Shown: positions 1 through 8,271 of the stretch, in pieces
Numbering within the stretch: the stretch's first letter is position 1
How the letters are laid out: every line of letters starts with the position of its first letter
NCBI GenBank assembly: GCA_910585265.1
Contig: CAJUCA010000015.1
Span: forward strand, 1-57,613
From: an uncultured Oscillospiraceae bacterium
Lineage (GTDB): Bacteria > Bacillota > Clostridia > Oscillospirales > Oscillospiraceae
Direction of reading: 5' to 3'
Length of the DNA: 57,613 nucleotides
Made by a program: the position numbers and the translations under genes
The notes under the pieces: model-generated
The model's database searches: none
Told to the model about the DNA's origin: nothing
Seen by the model: the letters and a program-made list of their open reading frames with translations, nothing else

Positions 1-59
1 GGTAGAGCAGCTGATTTGTAATCAGCAGGTCGGGGGTTCGAATCCGTCCACCAGCTCCA
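1..59 (+). tRNA. tRNA-Thr(TGT), 5' end cut by window
   Basis: The anticodon stem-loop reads CTGATTTGTAATCAG, which places TGT in the anticodon. A T-arm with GGTTCGAATCC follows, and the acceptor 3' strand ends in an encoded CCA at 57-59. About 17 bases of the 5' acceptor strand and D-arm lie outside the window. It is followed 24 bases later by tRNA-Tyr, so the two are probably cotranscribed. Confidence 0.93.
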
Positions 60-83
60 CCTTTTTCCTTTGCAACTTCATAT

Positions 84-168
84 GGAGGAGTACCCAAGTG
101 GCCAAAGGGGACAGACTGTAAATCTGCTGGCTTCGCCTTCGATGGTTCGAATCCATCCTCCTCCACCA
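84..168 (+). tRNA. tRNA-Tyr(GTA)
   Basis: The acceptor strands GGAGGAG (84-90) and CTCCTCC (158-164) pair fully, followed by the discriminator A and an encoded CCA. The anticodon loop CTGTAAA gives GTA (Tyr). The long variable arm (CTGGCTTCGCCTTCGA region) is the class II form expected for bacterial tRNA-Tyr. Confidence 0.96.
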
Positions 169-193
169 CGTCGGGGCAAAGTCCGCCCCGTTC

Positions 194-222
194 AAGTCTC
201 CCACCCTTCAGGTGGGAGACTT
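194..222 (+). terminator. hairpin after tRNA-Tyr
   Basis: A perfect 12-bp stem AAGTCTCCCACC / GGTGGGAGACTT closes a 5-base loop just after the tRNA pair. Only a short T run follows (CTTTC), so it could be a weak terminator or a processing/stability structure. Confidence 0.45.
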
Positions 223-667
223 TCACTATGCTCCCTTGCCCCTCCTCTCCCCGCAAGGCCTGAAGAACGGCTTTGCGGGGGCCCCATGGAGAGTGGCCTC
301 GTCGGGAATTTTTTGCTTCCATCTGCGACCCGCTGCGCTGGACTCACGGATGGGGTGCCGCCCTTCGGACGGGGTTTCCGGGCTTCGCCCGGTTTTTTAA
401 TTTTCCTTCAGCGCGCCGCCGGCCTGGTCTTGCTTCACTCCTTTCCTTTGCTTCTTCCATTACCATCCTCCTTTTGTTTGTGTTCTAAAACAGTTGTTCG
501 AGTTCGTCCCTTACTTTACCACCCCCCGCCCCCAAAGTCAAGGGCCGCCGGGGGAATTTTTTTCGCCATTTTTTTAAAATACCCCGAAAAAAGGGACACC
601 CTATCCGGGCGGGGTTGCACGCCCCCGCTCCGGCGGCAAGTTTTTCCGGGGATTTTCACATTCCCTG
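223..667. other. non-coding stretch between tRNAs and hydrolase
   Basis: No ORF here has a plausible ribosome site or protein-like composition. It holds a CCCCGCAAGGCC / GGCTTTGCGGGG inverted pair (about 249-281), a good terminator at 378-398, and then AT/C-rich low-complexity sequence up to the hydrolase promoter. I see nothing else in it. Confidence 0.5.
378..398 (+). terminator. Rho-independent terminator of the tRNA operon
   Basis: The stem CCGGGC / GCCCGG with a TTC loop is followed directly by six T residues. It is the first convincing intrinsic terminator downstream of the tRNA pair. Confidence 0.65.
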
Positions 668-697
668 TTGACGCTGGGCCTGTCCGGGTAGTATATT
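668..697 (+). promoter_or_regulatory. sigma-A-type promoter for the hydrolase
   Basis: A TTGACG -35 box and a TATATT -10 box are separated by 18 bases (17 if GTATAT is taken). They lie about 30 bases upstream of the hydrolase ATG. Confidence 0.6.
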
Positions 698-727
698 GAA
701 AAAAAGCAAATGACTGGAGGCTTCTGT

Positions 728-1756
728 ATGAAAAAGAAAACGGTCGGACTGCTGGGCCTCGCCGCGGCAGGGGCCGGGGCCGCGGGCGGCTGGGCCGCCC
801 TGGGCAATTACCTCTACAACCGGGTGATGCTCCCCCAGGCCCGGGACCCGGAGGAGGAGGACTTGAACCCCGCCCAGATCGCAGGCCAGGACTGCGAGGC
901 GTCCACCACTACGGCCCAGGTGGTCCACGACATAAACCCCGTCCAGATCGCGGGCCGGAACTGGGCCAGGAAGCGGGAGGGCTTCAAGGAGGCCACCATC
1001 CAGGCCATGGACGGCCTGATCCTCTGGGCGGCCCTGGTGCCCGGGGCGGAGGGCTGCCACCGCTGGGCCGTCTGTATGCACGGCTACCACGACAGCTACG
1101 AGTCCATGGGGGCCATTGCCAAGCACTACAATGATATGGGCTGGCACGTGCTGATGCCCGACCAGCGGGGCCACGGCCAGAGCGAGGGCGATTACGTGGG
1201 CTGGGGCTTTGACGAGCGGCTGGATCTGGTGGGCTGGGTGAACTGGATTCTCCGGCGGGACCCGGAGGCGGAGATACTCCTCCACGGCGTGTCCATGGGG
1301 GCGGCCACGGTGCTGATGGCCACCGGAGGGCCTCTGCCCGACCAGGTGAAGGCCGCCGTCTCCGACTGCTCCTATACCACCATTGAGGCGGAGATGCGCC
1401 ACATCCTGGGCCAGCTCCGCGCCGAGCTGCCCACCCCCCTGCCCCTCCCGGCGGGGCTGCTGTTCTCCGCCCTGCGCAAAACCGCCCTGCGCCGGGCCCG
1501 GTTCGACCTGCGGGAGGCCGCCCCCGTCCAGGCGGTGGCCCGCTCCAGAACCCCCACCCTGTTCATCCACGGCGTGGCGGACGACTTCGTCCCCGCCGCC
1601 ATGATGGGCAAGCTGTACCAGGCCGCCCGCTGTCCCAAGAGCTTCCTGTGGATGCCGGACGCGGGCCACGCCGCCTCCGTGGGGACCAACGAGACGCTGT
1701 ACTGGACGGCGGTGTCCACCTTCCTTCAGGACTACCTCCCCGACGGAGCGTGTTAA
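728..1756 (+). CDS. alpha/beta hydrolase, membrane-anchored
   Basis: This 342-residue protein is a serine hydrolase of the alpha/beta fold (esterase/peptidase-like S9/DUF4131-type neighbours); the substrate is unknown. It starts with a Lys-rich tip and a Gly/Ala-rich hydrophobic segment (about residues 5-25), suggesting an N-terminal membrane anchor. Conserved elements are HGYHDSYES after the first strands, DQRGHGQSEG, the nucleophile elbow GVSMGAATV, the acid-bearing loop HGVADDFVP and the catalytic His in PDAGHA. The start is ATG 728 because GGAGG lies 8 bases upstream; the in-frame ATG at 710 has no ribosome site. The N-terminal region carries a small duplication (LNPAQIAGQD and INPVQIAGRN, about 24 residues apart). 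The next gene follows after 31 bases and is probably cotranscribed. Confidence 0.85.
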   Translation: MKKKTVGLLGLAAAGAGAAGGWAALGNYLYNRVMLPQARDPEEEDLNPAQIAGQDCEASTTTAQVVHDINPVQIAGRNWARKREGFKEATIQAMDGLILWAALVPGAEGCHRWAVCMHGYHDSYESMGAIAKHYNDMGWHVLMPDQRGHGQSEGDYVGWGFDERLDLVGWVNWILRRDPEAEILLHGVSMGAATVLMATGGPLPDQVKAAVSDCSYTTIEAEMRHILGQLRAELPTPLPLPAGLLFSALRKTALRRARFDLREAAPVQAVARSRTPTLFIHGVADDFVPAAMMGKLYQAARCPKSFLWMPDAGHAASVGTNETLYWTAVSTFLQDYLPDGAC

Positions 1757-1787
1757 AGACCAGATCACGAAAGGATGTATTCGACCT

Positions 1788-2990
1788 ATGGAACTGGAAA
1801 CCAAAGAGAGCAAGCGGCAGGAAAACGTAGTTGCCGGCATTGTGGGCGCGCTCCTGGGCACTCTGCTGGGCGTGGTGTGCACGGTGGTCATCGGCCAGCT
1901 GGGCTATGTGGCCTCCGTCTCCGGCCTGATCATGGCGGTGGGTGCCCTCAAGGGCTACGAGCTGCTGGGCGGCACGCTGAGCCGGAAGGGCGCGGTGATC
2001 TCCTCCGCCCTGATCCTGGTGATGACCTATCTGGCCCACCGGTTCAGCGTCGCCCTGGAGGTGATCACCGCCCTGGACGCCCCCATGTCTGACCTCTTCG
2101 TCTACTTCCAGGCCGTCCCCGCCCTGGTGGAAGCGGGACTGCTGGAGGCCCCCGCCTACTGGGGCAATCTGGCCATGCTGTACCTGTTCACCCTGCTGGG
2201 GGCGGTGCCCACCATCATCGGCGGCCTGCGCAACGCGGCCCTGCCCGATATGCCCGCCGCCCCGGCCTCCGCCGCCCCCCAGGACGCCGTCCAGCCGGAC
2301 GCGGCCTTCTACCCCGGTGAGCCCAAGTGGATCAGCCCCCTGCGGGTGAGCACCGCGGTGTCCCTGTTCATCGGGCTGATCCCGGGCATCCTGCTGCTGT
2401 TCCTGGGCGTCGCCAGCGACAGCGCGCCCGCCTTCACCCTGGCCGCCCTGGGCTGTATTGCCAGCTCCTTTGTGATGATGTTCTTCGCCCTGCCCACCAT
2501 CCAGCTGGCCAACGGCACCCTGTTCCTGATGGCCCGGATCAGCGGCACAGTGTGGAAAATCAATCTGGCCATGCTGAATAACCAGGATACCTACCGGTTC
2601 ACCAAGAAGCTGGGGGCCCTCAAGGGCCTCCGCTGGGAAATCCTCAGCGGGGAGGAGCAGGAGCGGCTGAAGTCCTCCGTCCTCCGGGCCGTCTCCCTGC
2701 TCACCAGCGGTCAGGTCATGCCGGGGAGCCTGCTCAGCGTGGCGGTGTCCCCTCTGTCCGACCTCCAGGTGGTCAAGGAGACCCCCTGGAAATGGGTGTG
2801 CACCCACTCCGTCTCCAACGGCAGGCAGAAGAAGGTGTCCATCCCCAAGGCCTACCCCGGCTTCGCCCCCGTCCCCGGCCTGGAGCCGCCCATGGAGCCC
2901 GCCCCCGCCCGCTGGGTGCTCATCGGGGTGTCGGCGGCACTGGCCCTGCTGCTGGGGCTGGCGGGCTTCTCCATCGGCCTGACCCTGTAA
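1788..2990 (+). CDS. polytopic membrane protein, unknown function
   Basis: I do not recognise a characterised family. The 400-residue product has a charged N-terminus, two adjacent membrane segments (about 14-55), another near 62-85, one near 130-155, two more between 185 and 245, and a final one at 372-396. A Pro/Ala-rich linker lies between about 155 and 175, and a soluble domain lies between about 255 and 365. A weak AAAGGATG ribosome site precedes the ATG. Cotranscription with the upstream hydrolase is likely because of the 31-base gap, and a strong terminator follows. Confidence 0.7.
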   Translation: MELETKESKRQENVVAGIVGALLGTLLGVVCTVVIGQLGYVASVSGLIMAVGALKGYELLGGTLSRKGAVISSALILVMTYLAHRFSVALEVITALDAPMSDLFVYFQAVPALVEAGLLEAPAYWGNLAMLYLFTLLGAVPTIIGGLRNAALPDMPAAPASAAPQDAVQPDAAFYPGEPKWISPLRVSTAVSLFIGLIPGILLLFLGVASDSAPAFTLAALGCIASSFVMMFFALPTIQLANGTLFLMARISGTVWKINLAMLNNQDTYRFTKKLGALKGLRWEILSGEEQERLKSSVLRAVSLLTSGQVMPGSLLSVAVSPLSDLQVVKETPWKWVCTHSVSNGRQKKVSIPKAYPGFAPVPGLEPPMEPAPARWVLIGVSAALALLLGLAGFSIGLTL

Positions 2991-3005
2991 GCCTCCATAC
3001 CGCGT

Positions 3006-3042
3006 AAAACCGGACAGGCGCGTCACGCGCCTGTCCGGTTTT
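3006..3042. terminator. bidirectional terminator
   Basis: A perfect 17-bp stem (AAAACCGGACAGGCGCG and its complement) with a TCA loop has T runs on both strands. It separates the convergent hydrolase/membrane-protein operon from the end of the LVIVD operon. Confidence 0.9.
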
Positions 3043-3053
3043 CTTCCTGTCTT

Positions 3054-4421
3054 TTACTTGTCCCTGTTCAGCCGCAGGATATACATCCCGTCGTGCCAGG
3101 TGTCGATGTAGATATACCCCCGGTCGTCCACCACCACATCCTCGGTGGTGGCGATCATCGGCCCGGGCACCGGGATCTGGAACAGCAGCTTTTCCGGGTT
3201 GGGGGGGATGAAGTAGGCGATCTCCTTGATGTAGTAGGGATCGGACACATCGAACACCCGCAGGCCCGCGTGGAAATAGCAGTTGTAAATCAGGTTGGGG
3301 TCGTCCTGGAGCCAGGGCTTGCCCATGGGCTCGTGGACGTTGTGGGGCCCGAAGGGTCCCTGGGCCCCTATGCCGCAGTCGTTGAAGTTCCGGTAAGGGA
3401 AGCCCTCCGGCACCTCGGGATAGGGGAACTCCGCCACCAGCACCGGGTCCTTGGGGTCGGACACGTCGATCATGTGCAGGTTGTTCATGGGCTGCGCCCC
3501 GGGGTGCGCGCTGGCGGCGATATTCTCCTTGGTGAAGAAGGGGAACCGCTCCCCCTCGTTGGTGAGGACGGCGAAGTTCCGCCCGGTGAGGGGCAGGTAG
3601 GTGTGGCACCTGGCCCCGCACAGCTTACCCGCGAAGGGGGGCTGGACCATGAGCTGGGAGATGAGCTTGGGCCGGGTGGGGTCGGATATGTCCAGGATGA
3701 TGCCGCCGCCGCCGAAATAGCCCAGATACAGCTCGTTGGGCCGGTCGGCGGACAGGGTGCAGGCGTGGCACATGGGCCAGTCCTTCTCGGCGGCGTGGCC
3801 CACGGGGTAGGTACCCTCCAGCATACCGTCCTTGAACTGCTCCGGCTTCCACCAGCGGCCCGCCTCCACGGGATTGCAGGGGTCGGAAATGTCCAGGATG
3901 CGGACGATGAAGCCCACGAAGCCCGGGCACTCGGCGGGCATATAGACGTATTTCCCGCCGTTATAGGCGAAGCGGTGGACCCCCATGCCGTTGGGCAGTC
4001 CGGTGTGCCAGTGGGACAGTAGCCTGGGGTGGACGGGGTCCTCCTTCAGATCGTAGATCTGGAGGCCGTCGTCGGCGGGGTCCCCCGCCTTGATGCCGTG
4101 GAGGAAGGGCACGCCGCCGCCCAACGCCACGATCAGCTTGTCGTCCGCCACCTGGATCTTGGGGGTGGACTGGGCGAAGTACACCTCGGGATCGCTCACC
4201 CAGACGCAGCCCACCACCTGGGGCCTGCTGGGATCGGTCACGTCCAGGATATTCACCCCGGCCCCCTTGAAGGAGCCGCAGTACATATAGTACTTATCCC
4301 CGGTTTTGTAGAGGGCCATCTGGAAGGCGTTGATGCCGTTCAGATCGGAGAAGCCCACCACCTCCATGTTCTTGATATAGCCCTGGTTGGCCTCGCTTTT
4401 CGCGTAAAAGGGCATGGACAT
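3054..4421 (-). CDS. LVIVD-repeat beta-propeller protein
   Basis: This 455-residue protein is built of repeats of the LVIVD type. Several copies of the (L/V)xDISDPxxP(K/V) pattern are visible (ILDVTDPSRP, ILDISDPCNP, ILDISDPTRP, MIDVSDPKDP, VFDVSDPYYI), each following a beta-strand set, which is typical of a beta-propeller. There is no signal peptide, so it is probably cytoplasmic. His/Cys-rich positions such as MCHACT, CGARCHTYLP and PHNVHEP could bind metal. The start is the ATG at 4421, 9 bases after GGAGGA; the upstream TTG at 4430 would abut the ribosome site. It is the last gene of the operon beginning with the flavodoxin-fold reductase. Its role beside a chalcone isomerase is not known to me. 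Confidence 0.8.
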   Translation of the reverse strand: MSMPFYAKSEANQGYIKNMEVVGFSDLNGINAFQMALYKTGDKYYMYCGSFKGAGVNILDVTDPSRPQVVGCVWVSDPEVYFAQSTPKIQVADDKLIVALGGGVPFLHGIKAGDPADDGLQIYDLKEDPVHPRLLSHWHTGLPNGMGVHRFAYNGGKYVYMPAECPGFVGFIVRILDISDPCNPVEAGRWWKPEQFKDGMLEGTYPVGHAAEKDWPMCHACTLSADRPNELYLGYFGGGGIILDISDPTRPKLISQLMVQPPFAGKLCGARCHTYLPLTGRNFAVLTNEGERFPFFTKENIAASAHPGAQPMNNLHMIDVSDPKDPVLVAEFPYPEVPEGFPYRNFNDCGIGAQGPFGPHNVHEPMGKPWLQDDPNLIYNCYFHAGLRVFDVSDPYYIKEIAYFIPPNPEKLLFQIPVPGPMIATTEDVVVDDRGYIYIDTWHDGMYILRLNRDK

Positions 4422-4521
4422 TTCAATCAATCCTCCTCACTTGGATGATACCACTAAACGCGTGTTATGGCAATGGGCGCGCCCGGCTCAGGCGCGCCCA
4501 TTGGAAATCGATCCGGCCGGA

Positions 4522-5001
4522 TCAGGGATGCCCGCCGGGGAACGCGCCGGGGCCGGGATCCTTGCTGCACATCATTCCGGTGACGGCCAGCAGCGGCTTG
4601 AAGAAGATCGAGACGCTGACAAAGGCGGCGGCCAGCATGGGGAGCAGGGACATGGCCCATTTGTCCAGCATATTGAACAGCATGAAGCCCAGCTCAATGA
4701 ACATCATGCTGAAGCTCATGAGCAGCACCAGCAGGAACGAGATGAAGAAGATCCGCACAAAGTAGGCGGGGGTGCTGTCCATCTTCATGCCGAACTTCCC
4801 CACGAAGAAGTTGCCGAAGCCGGGCAGGTCGATGAGGGTCTCCCAGGCCATGCACACGAAGAACCCGGTGAAGGACCCCACAATGATGCTCTCAGCGGAG
4901 AGCTGGCCCGCCAGGGCCTTGCTGACGATGGTCATAATGATGCCGATGACCAGGGCCAGCCAGAAGTTGAATACCACAGGAAAGCTCGTTTTCTTAAACA
5001 T
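4522..5001 (-). CDS. small integral membrane protein of the flavonoid operon
   Basis: The 159-residue product has four likely membrane helices (about 8-32, 38-58, 82-112 and 118-145) and no family signature I recognise. The start is ATG 5001 with AGGAGA upstream; a TTG at 5022 is in frame but lacks a ribosome site. It lies 25 bases after the chalcone isomerase gene and 100 bases before the LVIVD gene, in the same direction. It could be a transporter subunit or membrane anchor for the pathway, but nothing in the sequence proves that. Confidence 0.65.
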   Translation of the reverse strand: MFKKTSFPVVFNFWLALVIGIIMTIVSKALAGQLSAESIIVGSFTGFFVCMAWETLIDLPGFGNFFVGKFGMKMDSTPAYFVRIFFISFLLVLLMSFSMMFIELGFMLFNMLDKWAMSLLPMLAAAFVSVSIFFKPLLAVTGMMCSKDPGPGAFPGGHP

Positions 5002-5026
5002 TCCTCTCAGTCTCCTTTTCAAATCG

Positions 5027-5875
5027 TTACCGCATGGTGATATAACCCCGGTACTGGGTCAGGTTGTCGCAGGCGGCCATGTCGGACAGGAACATCCCCA
5101 CGATGTAGTGGTTGGGTCTGAGGAAGGGGAACTGTGCCTGGGGGGCCTCCTTGGGGTTTTCCCTGGCCCAGTCGGGCTGGGCCATGTCCCGGGTGCCCTC
5201 CACCGCGGCGGCGTACCACTCCTCCGGCCCGTCGAACCACAGCTCCACCAGCCGGTGGAACTGGCAGCCCACCACGTCGTGGTAAATCTTGCTGGACACG
5301 AAGCGGTTCACCTCGGGCCGGTTCTGGAAGTAGGGGACGAACACCTCGCTGAACCACTTCTCCCCGGTCTTTTCGCAGGGCCAGCGCAGGACAAACTGCC
5401 AGCGGTAGTTGGGGCCGTCATCGATGGTGCGGCCCGCGCCCTTATAGTCCTCCTGCCAATTCATGGGCACGTGGGCAAACACAAAGGGGGGCATCCCGTT
5501 GTCCCCGCCGGAGGAGCGGTGGGCGTCGCCGTCCATGTTCTCCGTGGGGAGCTCGTCGGTGTCGGGCATCATGCCCTGCCACCGCAGCACAATGGGGGGC
5601 ATCCGCTCGGTGAAGGCGTTGACGCGCATTTCCGGCGTCATCTCGTTCACCATCCAATAGTGCTCCGTCATCTGCATCCGCCGGGTGCCGAACCGCTCCC
5701 CCTCCGGGGGGACGGGCAGGGCGTTGTAAAAGGCGTACTTATTACAGTAGGGGGCGAATTTGCTGATGCTGTCGGGCACATGGGTGGAGTAGAGCCAGTG
5801 CTGGAGGCGGTGGCGGTATTCTTCCCGCACGCAGTCCACATAGATCACGCTGCGCATGGGGCGGTATTCAAACAT
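5027..5875 (-). CDS. bacterial-type chalcone isomerase homologue
   Basis: The 282-residue protein matches, from memory, the Eubacterium ramulus chalcone isomerase over its whole length. Shared features include PMRSxIYVDCV near the N-terminus, HxPDSISxFxPY around residues 32-43, RMQxTEHxW, KGxGRTIxDGxNYR in the middle, and the C-terminal ending NLxxYRGYITMR. That enzyme interconverts chalcones and flavanones and has a ferredoxin-like (dimeric alpha/beta barrel) fold unrelated to plant CHI. His32 here aligns with the reported catalytic His of the E. ramulus enzyme. A strong AGGAGGT site lies 8 bases before the ATG. The neighbours are a flavodoxin-fold reductase upstream and a membrane protein downstream. 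Naming rests on remembered similarity, not a database search. Confidence 0.85.
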   Translation of the reverse strand: MFEYRPMRSVIYVDCVREEYRHRLQHWLYSTHVPDSISKFAPYCNKYAFYNALPVPPEGERFGTRRMQMTEHYWMVNEMTPEMRVNAFTERMPPIVLRWQGMMPDTDELPTENMDGDAHRSSGGDNGMPPFVFAHVPMNWQEDYKGAGRTIDDGPNYRWQFVLRWPCEKTGEKWFSEVFVPYFQNRPEVNRFVSSKIYHDVVGCQFHRLVELWFDGPEEWYAAAVEGTRDMAQPDWARENPKEAPQAQFPFLRPNHYIVGMFLSDMAACDNLTQYRGYITMR

Positions 5876-5917
5876 GGTACGTTACCTCCTGCTGCATGAA
5901 AATTTGTCGGTGATTGA

Positions 5918-6910
5918 TCAGTCCTGCTTGGAGGGGGGAGGGGTGGGCTCGCAGACGGCGGTGTAGCGGGCCTTGCGGGCCTGGAACTCGGGGTCCTTGT
6001 AGAGGTTCATCAGGCGGCCCTCGTTCTCAAAGATGTCCTTGCCGTGGGCCATCTTGCCGGACAGCACGTCATGGGCGTGCTCAATGTGGCCGTTGGGCAC
6101 GATGGACTCGTCGAACACGAACCTGGTGACGCCGTCCTCCACGGTGAGGTGGCCCTCCATGCCGCAGTACTCGCAGACGGCGTGGGTGGTGCCGGGGAAG
6201 ATGTAGAACGCGTTGCCGTGGCAGTGGGGGCAGGCACCCTCCTTGCCCTTCCACAGATCCAGGTTTTCCGACCCGGCGATCTGGACGTCGTTTTCCACAA
6301 TATACCGGGCGGCCTCCACCAGATTGCGGCCGATCTCCTTCATGCGCTGGATCTTGTCGTCCTGCATGATAACGTCCTTGGACCAGGAGAAATACTCATT
6401 GTTCACGATCTTCCACCCCGGGCTCAAAGCCAGCATGGCGTGGTCGGTCTCGCAGCGGACGGCCCAGTCGGAGCCGCCGATGGACACGAAGGAAATGGCC
6501 TTCTGCTTGAAGTACCGGGGGTTCAGGCCGGGCTTGCCCTGCTCCTTCAGCTTGCCGTCCAGCATCATCAGCATCCCGGTGTCATGGCCGGGGCCCATGC
6601 GGTCGGTGATGGAGTGGTACAGGCCGGTGCCGCCGGACTCAAAGATGGGGTCAACCATGAGGACGCCGTCGGCCTCAATGAGCTTCTCATAGAAGGCGGA
6701 GAAATCGTCCTTGCGGGTGCAGACCATGCCCTTGCCCATCACCAGGCCCCGGGAGCAGGCCACGCAGCCGGAGCAGTAGTCGATGTTCCAGTCCATCAGA
6801 TGGATAAACTCGATCTCCGCCCCCATCTCCTTTGCGGCCTCCAGGGCCACCCTGCACATGGTGTCGTTGTTGCCATTTTTGGTGCCTAACGAGACGCCGA
6901 GAATTTTCAT
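5918..6910 (-). CDS. flavodoxin-fold FMN reductase with Fe-S-like and zinc-ribbon motifs (candidate flavone reductase)
   Basis: The 330-residue protein opens with the NADPH-dependent FMN reductase/iron-sulfur flavoprotein pattern (MKILGVSLGTKNGNN, the phosphate-binding loop). Cysteines at 46, 49, 52 and 64 resemble the Fe-S motif of such flavoproteins, though the last gap is longer than usual. A C-terminal CxxC-x15-CxxC set at 227-249 looks like a zinc ribbon. The start is ATG 6910 with AAGGAGGT upstream. It is the first gene of the operon, 42 bases before the chalcone isomerase gene. By context it may saturate the C-ring of flavones or flavonols to give flavanones, the substrate of the next enzyme; an FMN ene-reductase (FLR) doing this is known in Flavonifractor. 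Identity with FLR cannot be shown here. Confidence 0.75.
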   Translation of the reverse strand: MKILGVSLGTKNGNNDTMCRVALEAAKEMGAEIEFIHLMDWNIDYCSGCVACSRGLVMGKGMVCTRKDDFSAFYEKLIEADGVLMVDPIFESGGTGLYHSITDRMGPGHDTGMLMMLDGKLKEQGKPGLNPRYFKQKAISFVSIGGSDWAVRCETDHAMLALSPGWKIVNNEYFSWSKDVIMQDDKIQRMKEIGRNLVEAARYIVENDVQIAGSENLDLWKGKEGACPHCHGNAFYIFPGTTHAVCEYCGMEGHLTVEDGVTRFVFDESIVPNGHIEHAHDVLSGKMAHGKDIFENEGRLMNLYKDPEFQARKARYTAVCEPTPPPSKQD

Positions 6911-6989
6911 GTTGTTGACCTCCTTGTTATGCTTTGACGTGGCACGACGCGCTGAAGCTGCTGGTTCACTGGACCGATAATTGGTCAGC

Positions 6990-7033
6990 TTTTACACAAA
7001 TATAGTTTAAAGCCTTTCCCCCTATGTGTAAAA
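6990..7033. promoter_or_regulatory. candidate LysR operator and divergent promoter region
   Basis: The 373-base gap between the reductase gene and the LysR gene holds an inverted pair TTTTACAC (6990-6997) and GTGTAAAA (7026-7033), with a possible minus-strand promoter between them (TTTACA, then TAAACT/TATATT). A second palindrome-like GACC...GGTC lies at 6972-6986. The layout fits a LysR regulator acting on both divergent genes. The rest of the gap (about 7040-7220) shows nothing. Confidence 0.4.
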
Positions 7034-7223
7034 TGTAAAAAGCGTATGGCAGAAATGCAAAAAAGGTTTGGATGGCCCAAGCAACGGCGTTGGATTCCCC
7101 GGCGCGCCCCCAAACCCCGCAGTTTTTGTGCACTCTGGCCAAAGTACCCGGCCCATTCTGGGCAGATTCACGTTTTTCTCCAAAATATTTTATGGCAGCC
7201 ATGCAGAAAACCGATAATAGCCT

Positions 7224-7252
7224 GTGACAAATGACGAAAGCTGTGGTATACT
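7224..7252 (+). promoter_or_regulatory. promoter of the LysR gene
   Basis: GTGACA and TATACT are separated by exactly 17 bases, 31 bases before the LysR start codon. Confidence 0.65.
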
Positions 7253-7283
7253 GCCCATAGATCAAAAGAGAGGATGTGGCGGA

Positions 7284-8201
7284 ATGACCCTGACCCAGTT
7301 GGAGAGCTTCCTGATCCTGGCCCAGCGGCTGAACTTCACCCAGGCCGCCGACGATCTGTTCATTTCCCAGCCCGCCCTGAGCCGCATGATCTCCGCTCTG
7401 GAGCAGGAGGTGGGCCTTCAGCTCTTTTACCGAAGCTCCCGCAGCGTGTCCCTCACCCCGGCGGGCCGGGCCTTCGCCCAGCAGTGCCCCCGGATTCTGG
7501 ACAGCTACCGGGCCGGGGTAGACGCCGCCCTGCTGGCCCAGCAGGGCTTCCGGGGGGACGTGACCGTGGGCATCCTCCGGGACACCTTTGACGGGAACGC
7601 GGTGCGCATACACCAGGCCATGGCCCGGGACTGCCCCCAGATCCACCTGACCTTCCGGGAGCTGAGCCACTCCGACCTGATCCGCGCCCTGCTGGCCGGG
7701 GAGCTGGACGCGGCGATCAACTCCGGCGAGGCCCTGCCCCAGGAGGACATAGACGCCATCATCCTCCGGCGGGACCGCCAGTGCGCGGTGGTGCCGGCGT
7801 CCTCCCCCCTGGCCCGCGCCCGCAGCCTGCGGATGGAGGATCTGCGGGAGGAGAATTTTGTGGTCATGTCCCGCACCGCCTCCCTGCCCGGGTACGGGCT
7901 GGTGTGGAAGATGGCGGCGGACGCGGGCTTCACCCCCCGGGTGGCGGCGGAGGCCAACTACGTGCCCAGCCTGCTGATGCTGGTGGCCTGCGGCCTGGGG
8001 ATCAGCACCCTCACCGACAACCTGGAGCACCTGTCCCAGGACATGGTGAGCTTCATCCCCCTGGTGGGGGTGCCCCTGTCCTGCCACGCCCTGGCCTGGC
8101 GGCGGGACAACCGCAACCCCTCCCTGCCCTTCCTGCTGGACGCGGTGCGCCGGGGCCTGGAAACGGGCTGGGCCCAGCCCCCCTCCCCGCCGGGAGCATG
8201 A
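7284..8201 (+). CDS. LysR-family transcriptional regulator
   Basis: The 305-residue protein has the usual LysR layout: an N-terminal winged helix-turn-helix (LNFTQAADDLFISQPALSRMISALEQEVG, seen in parts at residues 20-50, then LFYRSSRSVSLTPAG) and a two-lobe effector domain starting near residue 90. The start is ATG 7284, giving MTLTQLESF, the normal first residues of the family. It is transcribed away from the reductase/chalcone isomerase operon, the classic arrangement for a LysR activator responding to a pathway compound, so a flavonoid is a reasonable candidate inducer. A strong terminator follows. Confidence 0.92.
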   Translation: MTLTQLESFLILAQRLNFTQAADDLFISQPALSRMISALEQEVGLQLFYRSSRSVSLTPAGRAFAQQCPRILDSYRAGVDAALLAQQGFRGDVTVGILRDTFDGNAVRIHQAMARDCPQIHLTFRELSHSDLIRALLAGELDAAINSGEALPQEDIDAIILRRDRQCAVVPASSPLARARSLRMEDLREENFVVMSRTASLPGYGLVWKMAADAGFTPRVAAEANYVPSLLMLVACGLGISTLTDNLEHLSQDMVSFIPLVGVPLSCHALAWRRDNRNPSLPFLLDAVRRGLETGWAQPPSPPGA

Positions 8202-8207
8202 CAGCTC

Positions 8208-8241
8208 AAACCCCCGGTCTCTGTAGAGACCGGGGGTTTTT
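8208..8241 (+). terminator. terminator after LysR gene
   Basis: AAACCCCCGGTCTC and its complement form a 14-bp stem with a short loop followed by five T residues. The A run on the other side may let it also serve the convergent ABC-F gene. Confidence 0.9.
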
Positions 8242-8271
8242 CTGCCGTTCTTTGGGTCATGTTCCGGGCCG

